Shown here in pieces: positions 18,663-26,771 of a stretch of DNA of 64,000 nt. The notes under the pieces were generated by a model. It saw only the letters and a program-made list of their open reading frames with translations, was not told where the DNA came from and searched no databases. The number at the start of each line of letters is the position of its first letter. Positions within the stretch are counted from its first letter, which is position 1. The stretch lies in assembly GCA_041398965.1 (NCBI GenBank), contig JAWKTT010000005.1, forward strand, positions 1 through 64,000. Direction: 5' to 3'. The position numbers and the translations under genes were made by a program. Source of the stretch: JAWKTT01 sp041398965. Its GTDB lineage: Bacteria; Planctomycetota; Planctomycetia; Planctomycetales; Planctomycetaceae.

Positions 18663-20063
18663 CAACCACCCGATCACCGTCGTTCGCCATTGATTCGCTT
18701 GACATCTCATAGTTCGATTACCTTTGCTATCGCCAAACTTGTCGGTCTCCACGCCCATGCGCTGAGCCATCAGGAGCAGCAGGTTGCTCATGTGGGCGTC
18801 CGGGTTTGCGGGGCGACTGCAAAGTCCGTAGTGCTCGCCAGGCTTATCAAGTTGGTAGCCGCCGAAGTGCCCTTGGTTGAAGTCAACATGGCTGCCGTGC
18901 TTCAGGCCAAGGTCCGAACCACCGGCGAGCACCAGCGGCAGGTTGGCGTTGCCGTGGCTGTGGCCGTACGACATGCCGCTGCCAAAGAGCGACATCGTCG
19001 AACCAAGTAACGGCTTGCCGCCCAAGTCCTTCGTCTCTTCGAGTCGCGAGAGGAAGTAACGGAACTGCTCGATGGCGAAGGTATCGTAGTTGGTGAGTTT
19101 CTCCATGTAGCCTTCATCGCCGCCGTGGTGGCTGAGCTGATGCCGCGACTCGGTGATGCCGATCTCCGGAATGGCGAACGCATCCCCTTCGCCGCCGAGG
19201 CTGAACGTGGCCACACGCGTTACATCCGTCTGGAAGGCGAGCACCATCAGGTCGTAGACGGTGCGGAAATAGTCGCCCGCCTGCGTGTGAGGAATGTCGC
19301 GGTTGGTACGCTTTCGTTCAACGTCGGAGATCTCAGGCAGCGGCGTGTCGAGCCACGCATCGGCTCGCCGCGTGCGGATCTCCGCCTCTCGAACCGAAGT
19401 GAGGTATTGGTCGAGGCGACCCTTGTCGGCTGCTCCCATCTGTTCTTCAAGTCGACGCACTTCCGCGAGGTTGTCATCGAGAACGCTGGCTTTGCGGCGC
19501 AGAGACCTGCGCTGAGCTGCGATTCCGCCCTTCGGTTCCTCGAAGAGCGATGCGAATATCTCGCTGCAACGACGCATCGCAGGGAGCTGGACACCGTCTG
19601 CGGTCCAGGCGAGCGAACTTCCTGTGAGGGCAATCTCCATCGAAGGATATCGCGTGTGCTGCGCGGTGACTTCGGCCATCTTCTGGTCCACGGAGATGGT
19701 GTTGCGTTCCGAAGGGCCGATCTTTCCGCCGGTCAGCCAGATGTTGATGCAGTTGTGGTGATGCCCGAGGCTTCCCGGATGATGCAGGCCGCTGACAGGA
19801 GTGATGACGTCGCGGTACTTCTCCAGCGGCTTCAGCGATCGTGAGAACTCATAGTCTTTGCCCGGCGTCGTGATCTGATAGTTCAGAGAATGGACGCCGT
19901 TCGCCAGATAGATAAAGGCACTGCGCCGAGGAGTGGCAGTTTGCTGCTCTGCCGCATTCAGCGGGACCATGCACTCCAGAAATGGAAGCGAAATGCAGGT
20001 ACCCATCGCACGCAGAGCATGACGGCGGTCAATTAACCAGGATTGGGAAAGAAAGTTGCTCAT
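18609..20063 (-). CDS. DUF1552 secreted protein with REP-altered C-terminus
   Basis: 484 residues. A Tat-like N-terminus (IDRRHALRAMG...) is followed by the DUF1552 fold: FIYLANGVHSLNY, PVSGLHHPGSLGHHH, SVDQKMAE, SLFGSGMSYGHSHGNANLPLVLAGG and LLLMAQRMGVETDKFGDS. DUF1552 proteins are typically encoded next to DUF1592 proteins in planctomycetes; their reaction is unknown. After about residue 446 the tail no longer resembles the family. It reads Arg/Trp/Cys-rich sequence encoded by the REP pair, so the native end was probably replaced by the insertion. The RAYT gene separates it from its usual DUF1592 partner. Confidence 0.82.
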   Translation of the reverse strand: MSNFLSQSWLIDRRHALRAMGTCISLPFLECMVPLNAAEQQTATPRRSAFIYLANGVHSLNYQITTPGKDYEFSRSLKPLEKYRDVITPVSGLHHPGSLGHHHNCINIWLTGGKIGPSERNTISVDQKMAEVTAQHTRYPSMEIALTGSSLAWTADGVQLPAMRRCSEIFASLFEEPKGGIAAQRRSLRRKASVLDDNLAEVRRLEEQMGAADKGRLDQYLTSVREAEIRTRRADAWLDTPLPEISDVERKRTNRDIPHTQAGDYFRTVYDLMVLAFQTDVTRVATFSLGGEGDAFAIPEIGITESRHQLSHHGGDEGYMEKLTNYDTFAIEQFRYFLSRLEETKDLGGKPLLGSTMSLFGSGMSYGHSHGNANLPLVLAGGSDLGLKHGSHVDFNQGHFGGYQLDKPGEHYGLCSRPANPDAHMSNLLLLMAQRMGVETDKFGDSKGNRTMRCQANQWRTTVIGWLGRFVACQITKRDQDGRL

Positions 20064-20105
20064 GGTGACTTTACCTTTCGTTTGCGGGGCATGTTTCCAG
20101 TGTGG

Positions 20106-20190
20106 GGCAGGTTTTTAACCTGCCATTCCTAAGGTGCCATGTCGGGCACAAGGTCTGTTGTTGTGATTCAGGGCAGGTTACAAACCTGCC
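20106..20190. repeat. REP-like palindrome pair downstream of the transposase gene
   Basis: Two hairpins with identical 8-base arms GGCAGGTT/AACCTGCC lie at 20106-20124 (TTT loop) and 20172-20190 (ACA loop). The second is bordered by CCCAC and ends just before the stop side of the RAYT gene. Confidence 0.8.
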
Positions 20191-20196
20191 CCACGT

Positions 20197-20901
20197 TTAC
20201 CCCAAGGAGGCCAATTGTGTCTCGCCGATCAGGGGTCGACCGACAGGGATGCGATTTGTATTTCGGTAACTCGCCGACGAAAACCGGTAATCGCTGGCAT
20301 CGCTGACGAGTCCTGCCTTTACAGGATTCTGCTCGACGTACTCAATAATCCGTCTCAATTCATCAACATCGTCCACACAATGGTCGTACGACTCGCCTTG
20401 CCAGAACTCGCCCGATTCCCCACGAAGTCGATTACACTGCCGTGCCGACTGCCGTTTGACACTTTGCATAATACGTTCTCGCGGCGTTCGCTCGTCAGCT
20501 GTTTCGCCGAGACTCTCGACCCATGCAGGTAACGGTTCAAAGACCCAATGGAAATGGCTGGGCATCACCACCCATGCCCAAATCGCGTATCGCTCGCCGG
20601 CGAAATAAAGCAGTGCTCTCTCGACTTCTTCAGCCAACACATCGTTCTCCAAATGCCGGGCAGCGAGACCGCGGTCCAGCCATTCATCAGATTCTGCAAA
20701 CACCAACTTCCACTTGCGTCGCCCCCATTCTTGTGAGGTTATCCCTTGCGGAATGGCTTGATCCGCCAGACTTTGCCGACAGTTGGCAATCTTTCTCAAT
20801 CCGATTGCCGGAATACTGCCATCTAAACAGGAAGTTACGAAATAGATCGCTCCCGGCCTGTCAAGGTGCGGTAACCGTCGGCGACGGAAGTGTTCTTTCA
20901 T
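20197..20901 (-). CDS. REP-associated tyrosine transposase (RAYT, IS200-like Y1 family)
   Basis: 234 residues from the ATG at 20901; the extension to 20955 only translates a REP palindrome. Visible features: RPGAIYFVT at the N-terminus, the HUH metal motif as MPSHFHWV (about residues 112-119), and the presumed catalytic Tyr in GEFWQGESYDH (about residue 180). The C-terminal IIEYVEQNPVKAGLV and YRFSSASY segments are typical of RAYTs. These single-strand DNA transposases act on REP palindromes. Both flanks carry paired palindromes of one sequence type, so gene and substrate are probably matched. The frame looks intact. It sits between DUF1592 and DUF1552 genes that are normally adjacent. Confidence 0.88.
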   Translation of the reverse strand: MKEHFRRRRLPHLDRPGAIYFVTSCLDGSIPAIGLRKIANCRQSLADQAIPQGITSQEWGRRKWKLVFAESDEWLDRGLAARHLENDVLAEEVERALLYFAGERYAIWAWVVMPSHFHWVFEPLPAWVESLGETADERTPRERIMQSVKRQSARQCNRLRGESGEFWQGESYDHCVDDVDELRRIIEYVEQNPVKAGLVSDASDYRFSSASYRNTNRIPVGRPLIGETQLASLG

Positions 20902-20926
20902 GTTCGTGAAATCTCTGGAACTGTGG

Positions 20927-21004
20927 AGCAGGTTTTCAACCTGCTGTGCAACCACAGAGTTGTTATGAAATGTCTCTTAAGGCAGGGCAGGTTACAAACC
21001 TGCC
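20927..21004. repeat. REP-like palindrome pair upstream of the transposase gene
   Basis: Hairpins lie at 20927-20945 (AGCAGGTT/AACCTGCT, TTC loop) and 20986-21004 (GGCAGGTT/AACCTGCC, ACA loop). Together with the pair on the other side they bracket the RAYT gene symmetrically. The second ends just before the DUF1592 stop. Confidence 0.8.
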
Positions 21005-21010
21005 CCACGA

Positions 21011-23599
21011 CTAGCGTTTCCTCATCAAATCTGACAAGGCTACCGCGCGGACGACATCCTGGACGCGGTAGTCATTCTTTTTCGCTTCGTCGACAATCGC
21101 CTGAATATCTTCGCGGTCATCCACCGTCAGCACGCGGCGGAGGGCGTAGGTGCAAAGGTGTTCAATGAAGGCCCGTGCGACCTTGTCGCGGTCCTCAAGT
21201 AGAAGCTGTTTGAAATGGACGGAATCGGTGAACGAACGACCGTCCGGCAAGACACCGGAGGCATCCACAAGTGGATCCTCGCCCACTCCCGTAGGAACAT
21301 GCTCGCGCGTTCGCCACTGGCCGATGGCGTCGTACTGGTCGAAGGCCAGTCCCAGCGGATCGATGTTCCGATGACAAGCGGCACAACTTGTGTTCTTCGC
21401 GTGTACTTCAATTCGCTGGCGGATGGTGATCTTGTTTCCCTGAGGCGGAATGGGCTCGATCGGATCGACATTGGCCGGCGGTGACGGCGGGGTCTTGTTG
21501 AAGATCGTATCGCTGACCCAGACACCGCGATGTACCGGGCGATGGCGTGTTCCGTCCGAGGTCAACCCGAGCACAGCACCCATCGTCAGCAGTCCGCCGC
21601 GGTGATCTTCGGGCTTGAGTGAAACTCGCTGGAAGCCGCCCATTTTCGGTTCGGGAAGTCCGTAGAAATCGCAGAGCCGGGCGTTGGCCATCGTCCAGTC
21701 GGAGTCGAGGAAGCCATCGATGGGCAGGTTTTGAGCGAACATTTCGCGAAAGTATTCGACTGGTTCGGCTTGCATGCTTGTTTCCAGCCAGTCGTCATAT
21801 TGGGGGTAGAGTTTCTTGTCTGGTGGAAACATCCCGACGCGGTGCAGTTGCAGCCATTGTCGCGAGAAGTCGTCGATGAACCGGTTGATCTTTTTATCGT
21901 CCAGCATCCGATCCACTTGAGCGGCCAGGTTGCGTTGGTGGAGCAGGTTTGGAACCTGCTTTTCCTCATTCACCGTCAGGTCTGAAACTTGCTTTCCTTC
22001 AGCACGGAGCGAGTCGGAATTGTCTTTGGTGTTTGGCAAGTCTGTAACTTGCTTTTCTTCATTCACAGGCAGGTTGCAAACCTGCCCCACGAGTTCGTCG
22101 TCTGGCATTGAGCTCCAGAGGAAATAGGAGAGCCGGGAGGCGAGTTCCCAGTCGGTGAGTCGTTCGCGATTTTGAGGGTCGCCCTCGACGAGGTAGATGA
22201 AGTTTCTGGAGGTCAGGACTCCTTGCAGTGCGATGCGATAGGCGTCGGTCATCTTTTCACCCGCTTCGCGTTCGTCGCTGTAGGATTGCAGATAGTTTTT
22301 CAGTTCGTCTTTCTGCACCGGTCGCCTCCAGGCCCGTTCAGCGAAGCGTTGCAGATGCTCCGCAACGACCTCGGGAGTCGCGTCGTCGGGGGGAAATACT
22401 CCATTGCGTCGCGACTTCTCCTCCTCCGTGAGAAGTGGTCCTTCCCATTCAATCCAATCGAGGATCACCGTCGAGAAGATGCCGTTCCCTTTACCATCGA
22501 ACATCTGCGGGGCGTTGGGGTTCAGGAGCAGGGTTTCGCTGCTGTGGGTGAAGATGTATCCGCCCCGACTGGAGAGCGCATTGCGGAAGGCAGCGCCAGC
22601 CCTTCGGTCCACAACATCGGTCGCCACCACGCAGAAATGCAGTGATGCTGGCATTTCGAGAAAGACCTCGAATTCATAAATCTGGGGGCTGTCCTCCGGT
22701 GCGGTGATGTCAAACTCGATGAGGCCATCCACCGTCTCCTCGCCAGTTTCCTTGCCGATACTCAGGTGGGCTGGTTGGCCACCAGGTGGACGGATACCGC
22801 TGGCCTGCACTCGGAGTTTGTAAAGCCCACTGTGCTCCGGCCCCGTCCGTCCAAACCAGTTAGAAGAGAGTGCCTGGTTAACTCGACCGGGAAAGAGCAG
22901 ATAACGCAGTGGCCGCTTGATACCGAATCGATCGAGCGCTGCCTGCTGTTCTTTACCGCCGCCGTAACGCAACTCTGCGGCCGTCTTGCGGACTAAGCGA
23001 GCTTCGCTCGACGTCGAGGGGAACGCGCGGTCAAGCACGGTGTCTGCTGCGCGGTAATAGCGGTCCACGTGCGACGGCGAAAGCGAAAGCTCTGATCCGA
23101 TACGTTCATACCCATGCCACAACGTGTCCTCGTTCAGCTCCCCCGGTTTGGCTGGATCGTAGCGCACGCCAAGCAGATCATAGACTGTGTTCTGATATTC
23201 CTTCCGACTGAGTCGATAATGCGACACCGTCGGCCGCGCCGCCATACGGGCAGCTCGACCTTCTTTGAGCAGCGAATCGAGTGTCGTGACGAACGCCGAG
23301 ATCTCATCCTGAGTCGGTTGCGGCTCGTCCTTCGGAGGCATCTCGCCACTGTTGAGTTTATCAAGCGCCTCCGCCCAATGATGCGAATCCAGACCCGACT
23401 TGAAGTCGCGCGAAAGCCGGTCGATCCGAATGTCGCCCTCTTCCTTCTGAGGGCCATGACATCGAACGCAGTGCTTTTCCAGAAAGGCTTCAAACGGTTC
23501 CGCCCCGCAGACGGCACTGGCAAGACTGAGGCCAATGCTGAGGATCAGGCTGGTACGAAATAATCCCTGAACGCGAAACTGGTTTGTTGTCAGTATCAT
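21011..23599 (-). CDS. DUF1592-family planctomycete cytochrome-like protein with internal REP array
   Basis: 862 residues. A signal peptide (residues 14-33) is followed by a haem c-type CVRCH motif (44-48) and the DUF1587, DUF1595, DUF1592, DUF1588 and DUF1585 modules in the usual order. Markers include HYRLSRKEYQNTVYDLLG, AWRRPV, LASRLSYFLWSSMPDDEL, DGTRHRPVHRGVWV and a second Cys pair, CAACHRNIDPLGLAFD. These exported proteins usually pair with DUF1552 proteins; the reaction is unknown. Unusually, about 50 codons (residues about 503-553) just after PDDEL are built from four REP-like palindromes, inserted without a stop or frame change. Confidence 0.85.
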   Translation of the reverse strand: MILTTNQFRVQGLFRTSLILSIGLSLASAVCGAEPFEAFLEKHCVRCHGPQKEEGDIRIDRLSRDFKSGLDSHHWAEALDKLNSGEMPPKDEPQPTQDEISAFVTTLDSLLKEGRAARMAARPTVSHYRLSRKEYQNTVYDLLGVRYDPAKPGELNEDTLWHGYERIGSELSLSPSHVDRYYRAADTVLDRAFPSTSSEARLVRKTAAELRYGGGKEQQAALDRFGIKRPLRYLLFPGRVNQALSSNWFGRTGPEHSGLYKLRVQASGIRPPGGQPAHLSIGKETGEETVDGLIEFDITAPEDSPQIYEFEVFLEMPASLHFCVVATDVVDRRAGAAFRNALSSRGGYIFTHSSETLLLNPNAPQMFDGKGNGIFSTVILDWIEWEGPLLTEEEKSRRNGVFPPDDATPEVVAEHLQRFAERAWRRPVQKDELKNYLQSYSDEREAGEKMTDAYRIALQGVLTSRNFIYLVEGDPQNRERLTDWELASRLSYFLWSSMPDDELVGQVCNLPVNEEKQVTDLPNTKDNSDSLRAEGKQVSDLTVNEEKQVPNLLHQRNLAAQVDRMLDDKKINRFIDDFSRQWLQLHRVGMFPPDKKLYPQYDDWLETSMQAEPVEYFREMFAQNLPIDGFLDSDWTMANARLCDFYGLPEPKMGGFQRVSLKPEDHRGGLLTMGAVLGLTSDGTRHRPVHRGVWVSDTIFNKTPPSPPANVDPIEPIPPQGNKITIRQRIEVHAKNTSCAACHRNIDPLGLAFDQYDAIGQWRTREHVPTGVGEDPLVDASGVLPDGRSFTDSVHFKQLLLEDRDKVARAFIEHLCTYALRRVLTVDDREDIQAIVDEAKKNDYRVQDVVRAVALSDLMRKR
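21942..22086. repeat. Array of four REP-like palindromes inside the DUF1592 coding sequence
   Basis: Outer hairpins: AGCAGGTT/AACCTGCT type at 21942-21960 and GGCAGGTT/AACCTGCC type at 22068-22086. Between them are two diverged copies around 21975 and 22036-22052. A spacer of the form CTTTTCYTCATTCAC recurs after the first and third hairpins. It is translated as a repeated PVNEEKQV or TVNEEKQV peptide. The array keeps the host reading frame. Confidence 0.8.
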
Positions 23600-23747
23600 G
23601 ACGCGATGATCTCCTTCAGAAGCATTCTCGTCGTTACTCCTTTCAACAAGGTAGTTGAAGTCGTCACGAGTGTCATTAGGTAGGAATCACTTTATCCACG
23701 GAACCCTCCTCGCCGTTTGGCGCAACCGACATCGTCTCGATGCATCG

Positions 23748-25232
23748 CTACGACTTGGGTTGAGGCTGCACTTGTTGTGTTGGGCGGAGATTGAGGCAGA
23801 CGAGGGCTTCCTCGCAGCGGAGGTAGAGGCGGCCATGGGAGAGGACGGGGGCGGCCCAGCAGGGGTTCTTCATGCGAGGGGCAGTGCAGCGGGAGATTTC
23901 TTTCCAGCCGGTGTGCGTCGCTTCGACCAGTGCCAATGTCCCTCGTTCGCTGAGCACGATGAAGCGGCCCTCGACGAGGATCGCCGAGCCACGACCGTAG
24001 TAGGGGAAGGGGATGACCTTGTCCGTCGCGCGGTCGACGATCTCCCCGGTCGACTGGCGAACGGTGAGTCCGTCCGTCGGTTTGCCCCAGCCATCGGTCG
24101 ACCAAACGACTTCTCCGGTTGCTCGTTTGATGCAGCGTAGCTCTCCCTCTTGCTCGTGTCGTCCGCTAAAGCCGTAGAAGTGGCCGTCGACTTCGATGGC
24201 GGTCGACCAGTGGGTTAGCAGGTTCCTCGCGTCTCGCCACACTTCCGTGACACTGTTTCCTTCTGGACTCACCTTGAGCAGGGCCGACCCGACCCGATAC
24301 GCGGCTGAGATCATGATGGTGTCATCAACGACGACCGGACAGGCGGCATTCACCGATTCATGAACGCGGGCTTTGAACCAGTATTTGAAGCGTTCCTTTC
24401 CAGTCTCGGGGTCGAGCGAGACGAGACCTTGTCGCATGAGGCAGAGCAGATGTCGTTGGCCATGAATGGTCGCAACAATGGGGCTGGCATAACTGACGAC
24501 CATCTCTGTGCCGGTCCACTCATAGGCTTCGCCGGTGTCATCCTTGACACCTTCCCAGGTTTGCTTGCCGACCGCCTGCCACAGTGTCTTTCCAGTCTGG
24601 GGATCAAAGGCGACGACTCCCGAATTCGGTTGACCGCCAACAAGCACGATGAGCTTATCTCCTTCGAGAATCGGACTCGCTCCGACGCCGAAGAATCCGG
24701 CGGGGATGTTGAAGTCGGTTTGCAGATCGCGCTGCCAGACGACCGCCCCCGTTTCAAGGTTCAGGCAGAGCAACTTCCCCTCGGCTCCGAGGGTATAGCA
24801 GTGGTTCTTGTGCAGGAGTGGCGAACAACGGGGGCCGTTGTTGTAACCGTATGGGTCGGTGAACTGGCTGCCATACTTGTAGGTCCAGAGAGCGGCGCCG
24901 GTGGCGGGATGCAGGCAGTCGACAACCTCATCGTCCCCTTGTCGATGGTGCAAAACGAGTCGATCTCCCAACACGGAGGGGGCGCTGTAGCCAGTGCCGA
25001 TGTTCATTTGCCACACTAAAGGTGGTCCACCTGCGGGCCACTCTTTGAGTAGACCGGTCTCCTTCGATTTGCCGTTGTGATATGGCCCCAGGAACTGCGG
25101 CCAGTCTTCTTGAACCGGTTCTGCCCCCAGGACTCCTGGCGCCTGTGGAAACCCGAACAGTGCATAGAGCCCTGCTCCCATCAGCAGGAGCACGAAAGAG
25201 CCTCGCAACAAGATTGTGTGGTGTCGTTCCAT
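23748..25232 (-). CDS. Secreted PQQ-like beta-propeller protein
   Basis: 494 residues. An N-terminal hydrophobic anchor or signal (residues 8-30) precedes a WPQFLGPYHNGKS opening, then propeller blades with repeated W/TG(K/A) motifs (DPQTGKTLW, DPETGKERFKY, KRATGEVVW). It belongs to the same broad class as the propeller at 719-2128 but is clearly a different paralogue. It is likely periplasmic or surface exposed; no ligand or reaction can be assigned. It lies upstream of the DUF1592 gene on the same strand, 148 bases away, so co-transcription is possible but not evident. Confidence 0.82.
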   Translation of the reverse strand: MERHHTILLRGSFVLLLMGAGLYALFGFPQAPGVLGAEPVQEDWPQFLGPYHNGKSKETGLLKEWPAGGPPLVWQMNIGTGYSAPSVLGDRLVLHHRQGDDEVVDCLHPATGAALWTYKYGSQFTDPYGYNNGPRCSPLLHKNHCYTLGAEGKLLCLNLETGAVVWQRDLQTDFNIPAGFFGVGASPILEGDKLIVLVGGQPNSGVVAFDPQTGKTLWQAVGKQTWEGVKDDTGEAYEWTGTEMVVSYASPIVATIHGQRHLLCLMRQGLVSLDPETGKERFKYWFKARVHESVNAACPVVVDDTIMISAAYRVGSALLKVSPEGNSVTEVWRDARNLLTHWSTAIEVDGHFYGFSGRHEQEGELRCIKRATGEVVWSTDGWGKPTDGLTVRQSTGEIVDRATDKVIPFPYYGRGSAILVEGRFIVLSERGTLALVEATHTGWKEISRCTAPRMKNPCWAAPVLSHGRLYLRCEEALVCLNLRPTQQVQPQPKS

Positions 25233-25322
25233 GCCAGATCACTCCGTGTCTTGCGAATGTGGATGTTTTCAAGTGTTAGCTCTTGCTGTTGCGAATGATT
25301 TATCCGTTGACTGTTCTTTCGA

Positions 25323-26369
25323 TTATGGGGCCCCTGGTTCCTTGAGCGTCCCGGCGTCGAACTGTTTCCAGAACTCCTCCTTGGGAAGAGCAGGATGGCT
25401 CGGGGGGTCGAAGCGTGTGCACAACTCGACGAGACTGGACATCTCTCGCAACTCGGGCATTCCCTTGGTGACCTTGGATGGAGTGAATGTGAGTCGAGTG
25501 AGAGGCAATCCCAGGATGGGCGAGAGGTCGGTCACCGGGGCCCCTTCCAGGTTCAGGCGTTGCAAGGTGGTGAGCGTTGCCAACGGTGCCAGGTCCGTCA
25601 CCTTCGAGAACTGGACATCAAGGCTGACTAACTCCGACTCACGCAGTGGCGAGAGGTCGCTGATCGCTGTCTGGCCGATCCAAAGGGTGCGGGCTTTGAT
25701 TGATCGCAATGGTGTGAAGTCGGTCACCGGGCTTTCGGTCAGATTCAACTCGACAAAGGTTTTTCCCCCCAGTGGCGAAAGGTCTTTGATGGGGCATCGA
25801 TTCAGGTACAGCGAATCCAGAGACAGTCCTTTCAGTGGCGACAGGTCGGTGACGTTGGTGTCTTCCAGGTAGAGAGCCTTCAACGGCATCCCTTCGAGTG
25901 GCGAGAGATCGGAAACTTGTTTGCTGCCGCTGAGATCGAGGTTGACTAAAGGCATCCCTTTCAGCGGATAGAGGCTGGCAACTTCCGTCCCGCGCAGACC
26001 GAGCATCTGGAGTGGCATCCCTTCGAGTGGGCTGAGGTCGGTCACCGGGCAATCGATGATGAGCAGTCGCTCGAGCCGCAGTCCTTTGAGCGGGGAGAGG
26101 TCCTTGACTTCTGCTTGGACGAGGCTCACTTCGACGATGCGTGGGCCCCGTTGTTGGATGTCAATGTTTCCGTTTCCGCCCAATTCGGCCTTGAGTTGGG
26201 CCGGGAGTATCACAGATCGATCTTGGGCCAACTGGGCTGCGTTCCCCGGAGTCAACCCCGTGGCTGCCTTGGCTGCTGTCGTCTGCGTCTCCGAGTCTGT
26301 CCCCCCTCCGCAACCGAACAGCCCTAGCGAAATTCCCAACCATAGTCCCCACACTCGCACGCTCGACAT
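25323..26369 (-). CDS. Leucine-rich-repeat lipoprotein
   Basis: 348 residues with a lipoprotein signal: hydrophobic LGISLGLFGC places the lipid-bearing Cys near residue 20, followed by Gly/Thr/Ser. From residue 70 to about 320 run some ten short repeats of about 22-23 residues of the type L.L..T.V.DLSPLKGLPL. This is the internalin-like LRR type. It is likely anchored in the cell envelope and used for protein binding. It is divergent from the giant macroglobulin gene. The 402-base gap between them has TTGACA at 26527, but no good -10 element at the right spacing. Confidence 0.8.
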   Translation of the reverse strand: MSSVRVWGLWLGISLGLFGCGGGTDSETQTTAAKAATGLTPGNAAQLAQDRSVILPAQLKAELGGNGNIDIQQRGPRIVEVSLVQAEVKDLSPLKGLRLERLLIIDCPVTDLSPLEGMPLQMLGLRGTEVASLYPLKGMPLVNLDLSGSKQVSDLSPLEGMPLKALYLEDTNVTDLSPLKGLSLDSLYLNRCPIKDLSPLGGKTFVELNLTESPVTDFTPLRSIKARTLWIGQTAISDLSPLRESELVSLDVQFSKVTDLAPLATLTTLQRLNLEGAPVTDLSPILGLPLTRLTFTPSKVTKGMPELREMSSLVELCTRFDPPSHPALPKEEFWKQFDAGTLKEPGAP

Positions 26370-26771
26370 GTTGCTGACTCACGATGACGATTGAAAAGTA
26401 GACCCGATTCGCTCACCACTGTATCACCATGTTCCCACAGAATCACCCCTTACAGCGATTGATGCCGCGATGTTGAAGGGTTCTTTGCCGACTTGGTTCC
26501 AGCTGTTACAAGATTGTGACACACTTTTGACACGACGTGACATATCATAGACCCCGTGAAGTGGATGAACCGAAAACCGTGGGGCAAGTCCAAGTGAAGA
26601 AAGATGCGGAACTTTGGGGCTGGGAGTCGCGTCAACTTGGTGCTTTTCGGGTGTTTAGTCGGCCGGGTGGCTCGGAAACATTCTAATGATGGTAGGGTTG
26701 GGACGTTGATTGACTTGTGCTCAGTCAGAGATGTCTGAGCGACTGAAATTGAATTTGACCGGAGAACTCCG

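Noticed and set aside
21942..22086. Could the regular repeats in the DUF1592 gene be a CRISPR array?
   Set aside because: The units are themselves palindromes of variable sequence with short similar spacers, there are no cas genes, and they lie inside a coding frame.
26527..26555. TTGACA as a sigma-70 -35 box before the macroglobulin gene
   Set aside because: No acceptable -10 hexamer lies at 16-18 bases spacing.
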